From Rhodobacterales bacterium (lineage in GTDB: Bacteria; Pseudomonadota; Alphaproteobacteria; Rhodobacterales; Rhodobacteraceae), in contig JAFLCY010000012.1 of assembly GCA_017303485.1 (NCBI GenBank), forward strand, positions 1 to 56,455: a DNA stretch of 56,455 bases, read 5' to 3'. The notes beneath the pieces were generated by a model. That model was not told where the DNA came from, made no database searches, and was given only the letters and a program-made list of their open reading frames with translations. How positions within the stretch are numbered: position 1 is the stretch's first letter; each line of letters begins with the position of its first letter. The translations under genes and the position numbers were made by a program. Shown in pieces: positions 41,909 through 51,251 of this stretch.

Positions 41909-41941
41909 GCGGGCCTGCCGGCGCAAGCCGGATAGGCCCGC
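41909..41941 (+). terminator. Hairpin after the 42-residue lipoprotein gene
   Basis: GCGGGCCT (41909-41916) pairs with AGGCCCGC (41934-41941), with an inner CCGGC / GCCGG stem and GCAA tetraloop (41918-41931). The GNRA-type loop and 13 pairs make it very stable; there is no T-tract. Confidence 0.65.
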
Positions 41942-42085
41942 GCCAACCCCTGGCCTCCTGCGCATCTGCGCGGTTTGCAGGCTGAAATTCCCTGACATCG
42001 CAAGCCTTTCCCGCCGGTTCCTCTGGGCCGCGCCGCAGCTTTCGCCTATCCGTGCCGTCGACTGCCATGACAGGAGACATAAGGT

Positions 42086-42481
42086 ATGCTGAAGCACAGG
42101 GGCTTTCCGGGCCGGATGCCGGGATCCGATTTCCAGTTCACCATCCGCCGCGCCAACGTGAAGGAGGGCGCGACCAAGCTGATCCGGCGCGAACGGTTCA
42201 AGGACCGCAAGCATCTGGACCGGACGGCCGATCAGGCCTTTATGGCGGCACTCTGGCAGTATTTCGGGGAAGAGCCGTTTGAGCGCGGCAACCTTGATGC
42301 CGGTCGCCTGTCCTGGCTCTTCGGGCGCGAGGTCGTGGCGGCGGAAGACCCGTTCGACCCCTGTTCCTACGAGGCGCTGCTGCGCATCGACGTGAAGCGG
42401 GCCGAAGCGGCATTTCCGCAGGTCTTCGCGCCGGATGCGCCCAATGCGCTGGCCGATGACTGGGACGAGGAAGAGGACTAG
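42086..42481 (+). CDS. Conserved hypothetical protein in the pcc cluster
   Basis: A 131-residue soluble protein, MLKHRGFPGRMPGSDFQFTI, with a basic N-terminal half (RRANVKEGATKLIRRERFKDRKHLDR) and an acidic C-terminal end (ALADDWDEEED). No signal peptide or membrane segment is present. I recognise no domain; similar proteins appear between pccB and pccA in relatives by my recollection, so it may be a conserved accessory of the carboxylase or merely a syntenic neighbour. Charge polarity suggests a protein or nucleic-acid contact. The ATG lies behind AGGAGACATAAGGT, a plausible ribosome-binding site. Confidence 0.72.
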   Translation: MLKHRGFPGRMPGSDFQFTIRRANVKEGATKLIRRERFKDRKHLDRTADQAFMAALWQYFGEEPFERGNLDAGRLSWLFGREVVAAEDPFDPCSYEALLRIDVKRAEAAFPQVFAPDAPNALADDWDEEED

Positions 42482-42651
42482 GCATGAATTCGCCGAGCCC
42501 CCGGTCCTTTTGGCATGGATTTGCCCAAGCCCCTGGCGGTGTTCTTGCGGCGTTTGCAATGGTGCCTTCGGCGCGGCATTGTTTCCTGGTGGGTCAACAG
42601 CCTCAAGGCCGGGACCTGCGCAGTCAACGTTGTTACCCTTCCCCTTCCCTA

Positions 42652-42678
42652 CGGTCCGGCCCGTCCCAGGCCGGACCG
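42652..42678. terminator. Hairpin in the 316-base gap before the glycine-zipper gene
   Basis: CGGTCCGGCC (42652-42661) and GGCCGGACCG (42669-42678) form a perfect ten-pair stem with a seven-base loop. It lies in the gap 42482-42797. That gap has no gene I can support: the frames through it lack a family, a ribosome-binding site and codon bias. Confidence 0.55.
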
Positions 42679-42733
42679 ACCCTTGTGGGCCGACAGGGGA
42701 ACGCCGATTGCGGGGGGCGGACAAGAAACTGCT

Positions 42734-42760
42734 TTGAAACGCGTGATATTGCTGTAGAAT
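42734..42760 (+). promoter_or_regulatory. Candidate promoter for the glycine-zipper lipoprotein
   Basis: TTGAAA (42734-42739) and TAGAAT (42755-42760) are 15 bases apart, shorter than ideal but with a TG just before the -10. The predicted start gives a leader of about 30 bases to the ATG at 42798. Confidence 0.4.
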
Positions 42761-42797
42761 CCGCGGCAATAACAACAAACCAACGAGGCAGTTTCCC

Positions 42798-43016
42798 ATG
42801 CGCAAGTCGCTTATCGTCTTTGCTCTTCTTTCCACATCCCTGGCCGGCTGCATGCAGGACCCGGCGTCGCGCGGCATGGCCGGCGCGGCTGCGGGTGCGC
42901 TTGTCGCTGACGCGACCGACAGCGACATGCTCACCGGCGCCGTCATCGGCGGCCTTGCCGGTGTCGCGACCTGCGGCATCGAGGTCGGCCTGCCGCCCTG
43001 TAACTCGGGCTACTGA
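42798..43016 (+). CDS. Glycine-zipper small lipoprotein in the pcc cluster
   Basis: A 72-residue lipoprotein. The signal peptide ends in SLAGC (lipobox), then the mature part carries a glycine-zipper-like repeat (AGAAAGALVADATDS, GAVIGGLAGVATCG). Two later cysteines (TCGIEVG, PPCNSGY) could be paired. The ATG follows CAACGAGGCAG. It resembles the lipoprotein at 24637, with the same signal-lipobox-zipper-cysteine layout, and is followed by a strong terminator before pccA. Function unknown; probably outer-membrane-associated. Confidence 0.78.
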   Translation: MRKSLIVFALLSTSLAGCMQDPASRGMAGAAAGALVADATDSDMLTGAVIGGLAGVATCGIEVGLPPCNSGY

Positions 43017-43049
43017 TACCGCCGCCTGCGGGCGGGTTCACCTGACCAC

Positions 43050-43091
43050 AAGGACCATCCGGGCCAGCCGCCCGGGTGGTCCTTTCTTTTT
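43050..43091 (+). terminator. Intrinsic terminator before pccA
   Basis: Bases 43050-43063 pair with 43071-43084 over 14 positions with one G-U pair (outer AAGGACCA / TGGTCCTT), followed by TCTTTTT. It ends the transcript of the small lipoprotein gene 20 bases before the pccA start. Confidence 0.9.
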
Positions 43092-43111
43092 GCGCCTGAT
43101 GGGGGAAGCCG

Positions 43112-45112
43112 ATGTTTGACAAGATCCTGATCGCCAACCGGGGCGAGATCGCCTGCCGCGTGATCAAGACCGCGCGCAGGATGGGGATCAGGACGGTCGC
43201 GGTCTATTCCGACGCCGACCGCAATGCGCTGCACGTCCAGATGGCGGATGAGGCGGTGCATATCGGCCCGCCCCCGGCGGCGCAGTCCTATATCGTGATC
43301 GACAAGATCATGGCTGCGATCAAGGCCACCGGCGCGCAGGCGGTGCATCCGGGCTATGGCTTCCTGTCGGAAAACCGCAGCTTCGCGGCGGCGCTCGAGG
43401 CGGCAGGTGTGGTGTTCGTCGGGCCGCCGTCGCCCGCTATTGAGGCGATGGGCGACAAGATCACCTCGAAGAAGATCGCGCAGGAAGCTGGCGTGTCCAC
43501 CGTTCCCGGCTACATGGGCCTGATCGCGGATGCGGACGAGGCGGTGAAGATCAGCCGCGAGATCGGTTATCCGGTGATGATCAAGGCTTCTGCGGGCGGT
43601 GGCGGCAAGGGCATGCGGATCGCATGGAACGACCAGGAGGCGGCGGAGGGCTTCCAGTCGTCAAAGAACGAAGCGGCGGCCAGTTTCGGCGACGACCGCA
43701 TCTTCATCGAGAAATTCGTCACCCAGCCGCGCCATATCGAAATCCAGGTGCTGGCCGACAAGCATGGCAATTGCGTCTATCTGCATGAACGCGAATGCTC
43801 GATCCAGCGCCGGAACCAGAAGGTGATCGAAGAGGCGCCGTCGCCGTTTCTGGACGACGCCACCCGCAAGGCGATGGGCGAACAGGCCTGCGCCTTGGCA
43901 AAGGCGGTGGGCTACACAAGTGCCGGGACGGTGGAGTTCATCGTCGATGGCAGCCGCAACTTCTATTTCCTTGAAATGAATACCCGTCTGCAGGTCGAGC
44001 ATCCGGTGACGGAACTGATCACCGGTGTCGATCTGGTCGAACAGATGATCCGCGTCGCCAATGGCGAACCGCTGCCGTTCAAGCAGGAAGACCTCAAGAT
44101 CAACGGCTGGGCGATGGAAAGCCGCCTGTATGCCGAGGACCCGTACCGGAACTTCCTGCCTTCCATCGGCCGCCTCACCCGTTATCGGCCGCCCGTGGAA
44201 GGCAAGACCGCCACCGGCATCGTCCGCAACGATACCGGCGTCTATGAGGGCGGCGAAATCAGCATGTTCTACGACCCGATGATCGCCAAGCTGTGTACCT
44301 GGGGGCCGACCCGCGCCGATGCCATCGAAGAGATGCGGCTGGCGCTGGACACGTTCGAGGTCGAGGGGATCGGCCACAACCTGCCGTTCTGTTCCACCGT
44401 GATGGACCATCCCCGCTTTACCTCGGGCAACATCACCACGGCCTTCATTGCCGAGGAGTTCCCGGACGGGTTCCAGGGCGCGGTCCTGCCGCAAGACCTC
44501 TTGCGCCGGGTGGCTGCCGCCGCCGCGGCGATGAACCGCGTCGCCGAAATCCGCCGCACCCGGATTTCCGGCACGATGGACAACCACACCCGCCGGGTGG
44601 GCGATGACTGGGTGATCACCGCGCAGGGGGTGAGCTTCGCCGTGACGGTGAAGGCCGACCATGACGGTTCGACCGTGACCTTCGACGACGGGACCGATCT
44701 GCGCGTGACCTCCGACTGGACGCCGGGTCAGCCTCTGGCGCGTCTGACCGTCGGGGGCGAGCTGTTGGTGATCAAGACGGCGAAAATCCCGATGGGCTTC
44801 CGCATGCGGCTGCGCGGGGCGGACCTGAAGGTACATGTCCAGACCCCACGCCAGAAGGAACTGTCCGGGCTGATGCTGGAAAAGGCGCCGCCGGACACCT
44901 CGAAATACCTCCTCTGCCCGATGCCGGGTCTGGTGGTGAAGATCGCGGTCGAGGAGGGGCAGGAGGTTCAGGAAGGCCAGGCGCTTGCCACTGTCGAGGC
45001 GATGAAGATGGAGAACATCCTGAAGGCCGAGCGGAAGGGCGTGGTCAAGAAGATCAAGGCCAGTGCCGGGGCGAGCCTGAAGGTCGATGACGTCATCATG
45101 GAGTTCGAGTGA
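43112..45112 (+). CDS. pccA: Propionyl-CoA carboxylase, alpha (biotin-containing) subunit
   Basis: A 666-residue subunit. The N-terminal biotin-carboxylase part has FDKILIANRGEIACRVIKTA, HPGYGFLSENRSFA, ATP-grasp KASAGGGGKGMRIAW and FLEMNTRLQVEHPVTE. A BT linker follows, then the C-terminal biotinyl domain with Lys632 in EAMKMEN, 35 residues from the end as usual. ATP and bicarbonate are used to carboxylate biotin, which PccB transfers to propionyl-CoA. The ATG follows GGGGGAAGCCG. A strong terminator lies between it and the upstream lipoprotein, so it must have its own start or depend on read-through; no clear promoter is seen in the 20 bases between. Confidence 0.95.
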   Translation: MFDKILIANRGEIACRVIKTARRMGIRTVAVYSDADRNALHVQMADEAVHIGPPPAAQSYIVIDKIMAAIKATGAQAVHPGYGFLSENRSFAAALEAAGVVFVGPPSPAIEAMGDKITSKKIAQEAGVSTVPGYMGLIADADEAVKISREIGYPVMIKASAGGGGKGMRIAWNDQEAAEGFQSSKNEAAASFGDDRIFIEKFVTQPRHIEIQVLADKHGNCVYLHERECSIQRRNQKVIEEAPSPFLDDATRKAMGEQACALAKAVGYTSAGTVEFIVDGSRNFYFLEMNTRLQVEHPVTELITGVDLVEQMIRVANGEPLPFKQEDLKINGWAMESRLYAEDPYRNFLPSIGRLTRYRPPVEGKTATGIVRNDTGVYEGGEISMFYDPMIAKLCTWGPTRADAIEEMRLALDTFEVEGIGHNLPFCSTVMDHPRFTSGNITTAFIAEEFPDGFQGAVLPQDLLRRVAAAAAAMNRVAEIRRTRISGTMDNHTRRVGDDWVITAQGVSFAVTVKADHDGSTVTFDDGTDLRVTSDWTPGQPLARLTVGGELLVIKTAKIPMGFRMRLRGADLKVHVQTPRQKELSGLMLEKAPPDTSKYLLCPMPGLVVKIAVEEGQEVQEGQALATVEAMKMENILKAERKGVVKKIKASAGASLKVDDVIMEFE

Positions 45113-45115
45113 TGC

Positions 45116-45134
45116 GGGGCCGCCGTTCGGCCCC
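45116..45134. terminator. Bidirectional hairpin between pccA and the DUF4174 gene
   Basis: GGGGCCG (45116-45122) and CGGCCCC (45128-45134) form a perfect seven-pair stem with a five-base loop in the 22-base gap between convergent stop codons. Confidence 0.6.
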
Positions 45135-45596
45135 TCATCGCCCCGCCGGGTTCCGCTCCAGCGCCTCGGCGCGCGCGATTGGCATCTTGTCGATGGAGTT
45201 GACGATCTCGCGCCCGTCCCAGGGCAGGGGCTTGCGGATCGACGGCTTCCAGTCCTTGTCCATCAGCACCAGCGAAAAGCCCCGGGGCCGCAGTTTTCTG
45301 CGCAGGGCCGAGGGATTGGCGGGGTCGGTGTCGGTGATCAGGATCACGTCGCGGGCGGCGAATTCGTCATACGAGCGGACCAGAAGCTCCATCTGGCGGA
45401 TGAAGGCCGGATCGTTCGGCGAGTCCGCGAAGACGATGACCGGGCGGAGGACGTAGAGAAGATCGCCTTCGACCACCTCGGCGGCGGCAACCGGCGCGAA
45501 GGTGATGATTTCTTCGGCACGGGCCGGACCGGAAAGAAGTGCCGGAAGGGCCAGGGCCAGAACGGCAAGGAACGGACGACGGGTAAGACGCTGCAT
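45135..45596 (-). CDS. DUF4174 secreted protein
   Basis: A 153-residue protein with a signal peptide (MQRLTRRPFLAVLALALPALLSGPARA). The rest fits DUF4174: RPVIVFADSPNDPAFIRQMELL, the thioredoxin-like RDVILITDTDP and FSLVLMDKDWKPSIRKPLPWDGREIVNSIDKMPIA. The fold is thioredoxin-like but without CxxC, so no redox role follows. It lies on the opposite strand between pccA and the mutase gene, with 64 bases from its start to the mutase start. Function unknown. Confidence 0.82.
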   Translation of the reverse strand: MQRLTRRPFLAVLALALPALLSGPARAEEIITFAPVAAAEVVEGDLLYVLRPVIVFADSPNDPAFIRQMELLVRSYDEFAARDVILITDTDPANPSALRRKLRPRGFSLVLMDKDWKPSIRKPLPWDGREIVNSIDKMPIARAEALERNPAGR

Positions 45597-45660
45597 CGGC
45601 TTGATATAGGCGGCCCTTGGCAAAAGCCCAAGCTCTGATGAGCGTGGAATGGAGACGGTG

Positions 45661-47787
<2,127 letters not shown>

Positions 47788-47828
47788 CAGCGCGCCGCGT
47801 GGGCAGCTTTTTCGTATCAAAGATTTCA

Positions 47829-47866
47829 AAGAGTTATCCGTGGATGTTTACCAACTGGTAACTCTT
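47829..47866. other. AT-rich stretch with two competing hairpins after mcm
   Basis: The gap 47788-47951 contains this stretch and palindrome copy E. AAGAGTTA-T-CC (47829-47839) can pair with GGTAACTCTT (47857-47866). Alternatively TTACC (47848-47852) pairs with GGTAA (47857-47861) around AACT. Both use the same 3' arm. The low GC content contrasts with flanking DNA. Confidence 0.5.
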
Positions 47867-47886
47867 GAAGCTTGCCTTGAACAAAA

Positions 47887-47949
47887 GCTCGTCGGGGACT
47901 TCGTCACTCCTCGCTGGGGCGCCGACGAGGAGACGAAGTCGAACGAGGA
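47887..47949. repeat. Dispersed convergent-junction palindrome, copy E
   Basis: Left arm 47887-47914, right arm 47922-47949 with the core GAGGAGACGAAGTCGAACGA at 47927-47946. It shares 28 exact bases with copy B and lies next to the stop of the 47952 gene. Confidence 0.82.
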
Positions 47950-47951
47950 AG

Positions 47952-48323
47952 CTAAAGCTCGATCTCGCCGTTCGGACCGGGTTGTGGCAGGGCGTCGAGC
48001 TTCGGGATCAGGGGAGCATTGCGCCGGATCAGGATGTCGCCGTTCGGCAGCATGACCGGGGCGTCGTAGTTCTTGATGTCGTCGATCAGCGCGATGAGCT
48101 GCTGCAGCTTCGGCCCCAGTTCCTTGAGATGCGGCTCGACCTCTTGCAGCGCCTTGCCCATCTCGTCCAGCGCGGGCTGCATCTCGGACATCATGCCGCG
48201 CATCACCAGTTTCATGCCTTCTTCCATCAGGCTGAAACCGTCGTCTTCGGCTTTCGGCACCGGAAGGGCATCCTCGGCGAACGCCGGGGAGGTGATCAGG
48301 CAGAGGGCGAAAAGCAGTCGCAT
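47952..48323 (-). CDS. Small secreted hypothetical protein
   Basis: A 123-residue protein with a short signal peptide (MRLLFALCLITSPAFA) and an acidic, helical mature part. GFSLMEEGMKLVMRGMMSEM, QPALDEMGKALQEVEPHLKEL and APVMLPNGDILIRRNAP are conserved-looking segments that I associate with a Rhodobacteraceae-specific periplasmic family, sometimes mislabelled AAA+ ATPase; no nucleotide-binding motif is present here. A coiled-coil is likely in the Met/Leu-rich middle. It lies 31 bases upstream of the EEP gene's end on the same strand. Function unknown. Confidence 0.72.
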   Translation of the reverse strand: MRLLFALCLITSPAFAEDALPVPKAEDDGFSLMEEGMKLVMRGMMSEMQPALDEMGKALQEVEPHLKELGPKLQQLIALIDDIKNYDAPVMLPNGDILIRRNAPLIPKLDALPQPGPNGEIEL

Positions 48324-48354
48324 GACATGAATATGGGGCCATACGGCCGCGATT

Positions 48355-49413
48355 TCAAATCACATCCGGTATGTCGATGCTGACGGGGAAATGGTCCGAG
48401 GCCTGCAACAGCGCCTCGCGCAGTTCGGGAACCTCGGTGACATGCGGTTCGTTGAACGGATGCCAGATGCGCCAGTCAGGGCCCTTCGCGGCCAGGTCCG
48501 GCGAGACCATGAGGAAGTCGAGCAGCGCTTCGAAGTAGCGTTTCTTCGGGGCAAGGTAGAAACGGGCCGAGGTCGGACACATCGCAAGCTTGGATTGCAG
48601 CGCCATGTCGGCATGGGGATCGGTCAGCTTCATCGCGGGGTCGGTGCCGGTGCCAAGCACGATCTCGATCCCGGAATGGCCGAAGAGTTTCTCGTATTCG
48701 TCGATACCGGGGCCGTCGTTGAAATCGCCCATCACAAGGAGGCTGTCGCCGGCGGTCAGGTGGCCATCGACCCGTTGCCGCATCCAGAGGCATTGGGCGA
48801 GCTGTTTGCGACGGTTCTCGATGGAGAGGCGGATCTGCGCCTCGCGCCCGACAGCGCCGTGCGGGTTCTTCGACTTGGCATGGACGCCGATCAGGCGGAG
48901 AAGCGTGCCGCCGTTCGTCGTCAGGGCCAGTTCCAGCGGGGGCTTGGAGAAGCGGATGGTTTCCTCGACATTGTCGGCGTCGAGGTCGTAGCGGAAGGTG
49001 GTGTCGAAGCGCGGCGCGTCGTGGGAGCCCTGGGTGGTGGAGGGCTTGCCTTGCGGGTCGTGGTGCGCGGTCAGCCGGTCGGGATCGTAGAGAAAGGCGA
49101 TTTCCTGTTCGGTTTCCGATGGGAAGCCGATGATCGCCTTGCGGGCACGCAGGCCGACAGAGCTGGCGAAGGTTTCCAGCGCCTTGACGGTGGAGCGGTG
49201 GCCGTTGGTGTCCGGGGCCTCGACGATGGTGATGCCGTCGGCGTCGAGCGCGGTGAAGACGATGGCCAGGGCGGCAAGCTGTTCGCCTCGGGTGATCTTG
49301 TAGCGGGTCGAGGGTTCGCGATCGTCGAGCATCCGGCCATTGTTGTCGAAAAGGGCGTTCATCCATTCGACGTTGTAGGTCGCCAGACGCAGGCCTTTCC
49401 GCGCTTCCGTCAT
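48355..49413 (-). CDS. Endonuclease/exonuclease/phosphatase (EEP) family protein
   Basis: A 352-residue EEP-fold protein. Motifs: LATYNVEWMNALFD at the start, IVEAPDTNGH (catalytic Glu), GVHAKSKNPHG, VMGDFNDGPG and QASDHFPVSIDI at the end. It lacks a signal peptide. Nuclease or phosphodiesterase activity is expected but the substrate is not identifiable; it is unrelated in detail to the EEP gene at 3238. It overlaps the DnaJ-like gene upstream by four bases (ATGA), so the two are translated together. Confidence 0.8.
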   Translation of the reverse strand: MTEARKGLRLATYNVEWMNALFDNNGRMLDDREPSTRYKITRGEQLAALAIVFTALDADGITIVEAPDTNGHRSTVKALETFASSVGLRARKAIIGFPSETEQEIAFLYDPDRLTAHHDPQGKPSTTQGSHDAPRFDTTFRYDLDADNVEETIRFSKPPLELALTTNGGTLLRLIGVHAKSKNPHGAVGREAQIRLSIENRRKQLAQCLWMRQRVDGHLTAGDSLLVMGDFNDGPGIDEYEKLFGHSGIEIVLGTGTDPAMKLTDPHADMALQSKLAMCPTSARFYLAPKKRYFEALLDFLMVSPDLAAKGPDWRIWHPFNEPHVTEVPELREALLQASDHFPVSIDIPDVI

Positions 49414-50123
49414 GCCGCCTCTTTCGCGCTGATCTCGCGCCAGGCCTCGTTGATCAGCTGCAACCGGCGTTCGGCAAGTTTCATCGCCTCGGGCGGGACG
49501 CCGCGGGATTGCAGCACGTCGGGATGGGTGTCGCGCACCAGGTCCTTCCAGGCCTTGCGGGCCTGGTCCTTCGAGGCGTCATGCGGCAGGCCGAGGACGT
49601 CATAGGGATCGCGCGGCGCCCCCTCGACAAGGCGGGAGCGGACGATGTTGAAGCAGCGGTCGTCCAGCCCGAATTCATCGGCGACATGTTTCAGGAACGC
49701 ATCCTCGCCGGAGTGGTAGCTGCCATCGGCAATGGCGATCTGGAACAGGGTCTCCAGAATGTCGACGAGGACGTGATGGTCGTCGGCACAGATGCGATGG
49801 CCGTCGGGGTTGAACAGACGCGCGATCTTGCGGGCATAGGTGTCGAAGCCCGCGACATCCTGCCGGGCAAGGTTGTAGACGCGGGCGGCGTGATCCTCTT
49901 CGCCCTCGGGGAAGGTGAAGATGCGGCGGAAGGCGGTGACTTCGTCGCGGGTCACGGTGCCATCGGCCTTGGCCATCTTGGCGCCAAGGGCGAGGACGGC
50001 GATGGTGAAGCCGACCGACTGTTCCGGCGCCGGGGCGCTGCGCAACCGGTCGAAGACCACGGACAGGGGTTCGCCCTTGACGAGGGCGGCGAGGGCTTCG
50101 GTGATGCGGGTCCAGATCGACAT
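49410..50123 (-). CDS. TerB-DnaJ fusion (DjlA-like) protein
   Basis: A 237-residue cytoplasmic protein in two parts. The N-terminal part (about 30-160) resembles the TerB-like helical domain (AVLALGAKMAKADGTVTRDEV, IADGSYHSGEDAFLKHVADEF). The C-terminal J domain (about 170-235) contains DPYDVLGLPHDASKDQARKAW and the HPD tripeptide (THPDVL), the Hsp70-stimulating motif. It lacks the membrane anchor of E. coli DjlA. It may direct DnaK to a client, possibly the translationally coupled EEP protein; that pairing is inference. Confidence 0.85.
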   Translation of the reverse strand: MSIWTRITEALAALVKGEPLSVVFDRLRSAPAPEQSVGFTIAVLALGAKMAKADGTVTRDEVTAFRRIFTFPEGEEDHAARVYNLARQDVAGFDTYARKIARLFNPDGHRICADDHHVLVDILETLFQIAIADGSYHSGEDAFLKHVADEFGLDDRCFNIVRSRLVEGAPRDPYDVLGLPHDASKDQARKAWKDLVRDTHPDVLQSRGVPPEAMKLAERRLQLINEAWREISAKEAA

Positions 50124-50154
50124 GGGCGGACCATAGCCCGGCCCGTGGCGGATG

Positions 50155-50640
50155 TCAGAGGAATTTCTGCATCAGCACAAGGTCGATGAAGCGGCCGAAT
50201 TTGTGGCCGGCCTCGGGGATGGTGGCGATGGCGCGGTAGCCCATGCGGAGGTGGAAGGCCTGGCCCTCGGCGTTCTCGCCCGAGACGCCCGCGATCATCT
50301 GGTGGGCGCCGGCGCTGCGGGCATGATCCTCGACAGCGGTGAGGAGGGCGCGTCCGAGGCCCTTGCGGGGCGTTCCGGGGAGGAGCGAGATCGAATGCTC
50401 CATGCAGGTACGATAGCCTTGGCCGGTGCGGAACTGGCCGTAGCTGGCCTGGCCGACGATCCGGCCCGCGTCCTCGGCGACGAGGAAGGCGTGGCCATCA
50501 CGGGACCGGGCGGCGATCAGGTCAAGGATGTCGCCCTCGGTCTTCGGGACCGGGTTGAAGGTGACGGCGGTGTGTTCGATCCAGTGGTTGAGGAGCGCAG
50601 CCAGCGCGGCCGCGTCGGACGCCGTGGCCGGGCGGATCAT
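50155..50640 (-). CDS. GNAT-family N-acetyltransferase
   Basis: A 161-residue acetyltransferase opening MIRPATASDAAALAALLNHW. The acetyl-CoA-binding motif A is seen in SISLLPGTPRKGLGRALLTAVEDHA (R/Q-x-x-G-x-G/A), and HQMIAGVSGENAEGQAFHLRMGY is typical of the phosphinothricin or MddA-like subgroup, which acetylates methionine sulfoximine or similar amino-acid analogues. Its start overlaps the end of the VOC gene by four bases. It is the last gene of a ppx-VOC-GNAT overlap chain. Confidence 0.85.
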   Translation of the reverse strand: MIRPATASDAAALAALLNHWIEHTAVTFNPVPKTEGDILDLIAARSRDGHAFLVAEDAGRIVGQASYGQFRTGQGYRTCMEHSISLLPGTPRKGLGRALLTAVEDHARSAGAHQMIAGVSGENAEGQAFHLRMGYRAIATIPEAGHKFGRFIDLVLMQKFL

Positions 50641-51251
50641 GTCAGGACACGGGTGCCGTCGGGGGTGTCGAAGGTCGCGCGGAGGGCATGATAGGGGCCA
50701 AGCTCGATGGTCACGCGGGGGTCGGCGAGAGCCCCCAGCGCGGCGCTTAGGGCAGGGGCGTCCGGATGGGTGATTGCAAGCCCGGTCAGGCGGATGTCGT
50801 GGTCGCGCAGCGACTTCGTGGGATGCAGGTCGCCCTGCCACTGGATCAGCGCGGGGAAGCGGTTGTCGAAGGGCAGCTTTCCGGTCGCGGGGACCGCAAA
50901 GCGCCAGCGGTAATCACCGCGTTGCAGATCGGTCGCGGTGCCGGTGCCCTTTGGTGCAGCGGCAAGAGCGGCATCAAGGTCGTCGGTCCGGCAGATCCAG
51001 TTGGTCAGGCGGGGCGGGCCGCGGAAATGGTCGAGGTCGAACCAGCGGGGATAGCCGGGCTGTGGGGCGCCGGGGTCGATGGCGATGACTTCGAGATAGA
51101 GATCGCCAAGGCTGAGCAGCCGGTTGTGCGTACTCATGAGCGGGTGCTTGCCGCCGCCCGCCAGGGGAACGCCAAGCGCCTTTTCGACCCAGTCTGCGCC
51201 GGCCTCCAGCGTTTCGGCGGAAATCGCGATGTGATCCAGCGCCAGCATCAT
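50637..51251 (-). CDS. VOC-family (glyoxalase-like) protein
   Basis: A 204-residue protein with a glyoxalase-like domain pattern: ALDHIAISAETLEAGADWVEKALG (first metal-binding His), HNRLLSLGDLYLEVIAIDPG, and the second half with HDIRLTGLAITHPDAP. It fits the glyoxalase_3/VOC type with Glu in LYLEVI as a metal ligand. The reaction cannot be assigned; lyases, isomerases and antibiotic-resistance proteins share the fold. It overlaps ppx upstream and the GNAT gene downstream by four bases each. Confidence 0.78.
   Translation of the reverse strand: MMLALDHIAISAETLEAGADWVEKALGVPLAGGGKHPLMSTHNRLLSLGDLYLEVIAIDPGAPQPGYPRWFDLDHFRGPPRLTNWICRTDDLDAALAAAPKGTGTATDLQRGDYRWRFAVPATGKLPFDNRFPALIQWQGDLHPTKSLRDHDIRLTGLAITHPDAPALSAALGALADPRVTIELGPYHALRATFDTPDGTRVLT

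Noticed and set aside
42554-42561. TTTGCAAT as a PccR half-site
   Set aside because: It is an isolated imperfect half-site without a partner and lies far from any start codon it could control.
42515-42757. An 80-codon frame in the 316-base gap before the glycine-zipper gene
   Set aside because: No ribosome-binding site, no recognisable family, and the sequence contains the 42652-42678 stem and the promoter of the next gene.
42484-43119. A 211-codon frame through the gap and over the glycine-zipper gene
   Set aside because: The second half is a frame shadow of the lipoprotein and crosses the intrinsic terminator; the first half lacks similarity and crosses a perfect hairpin.
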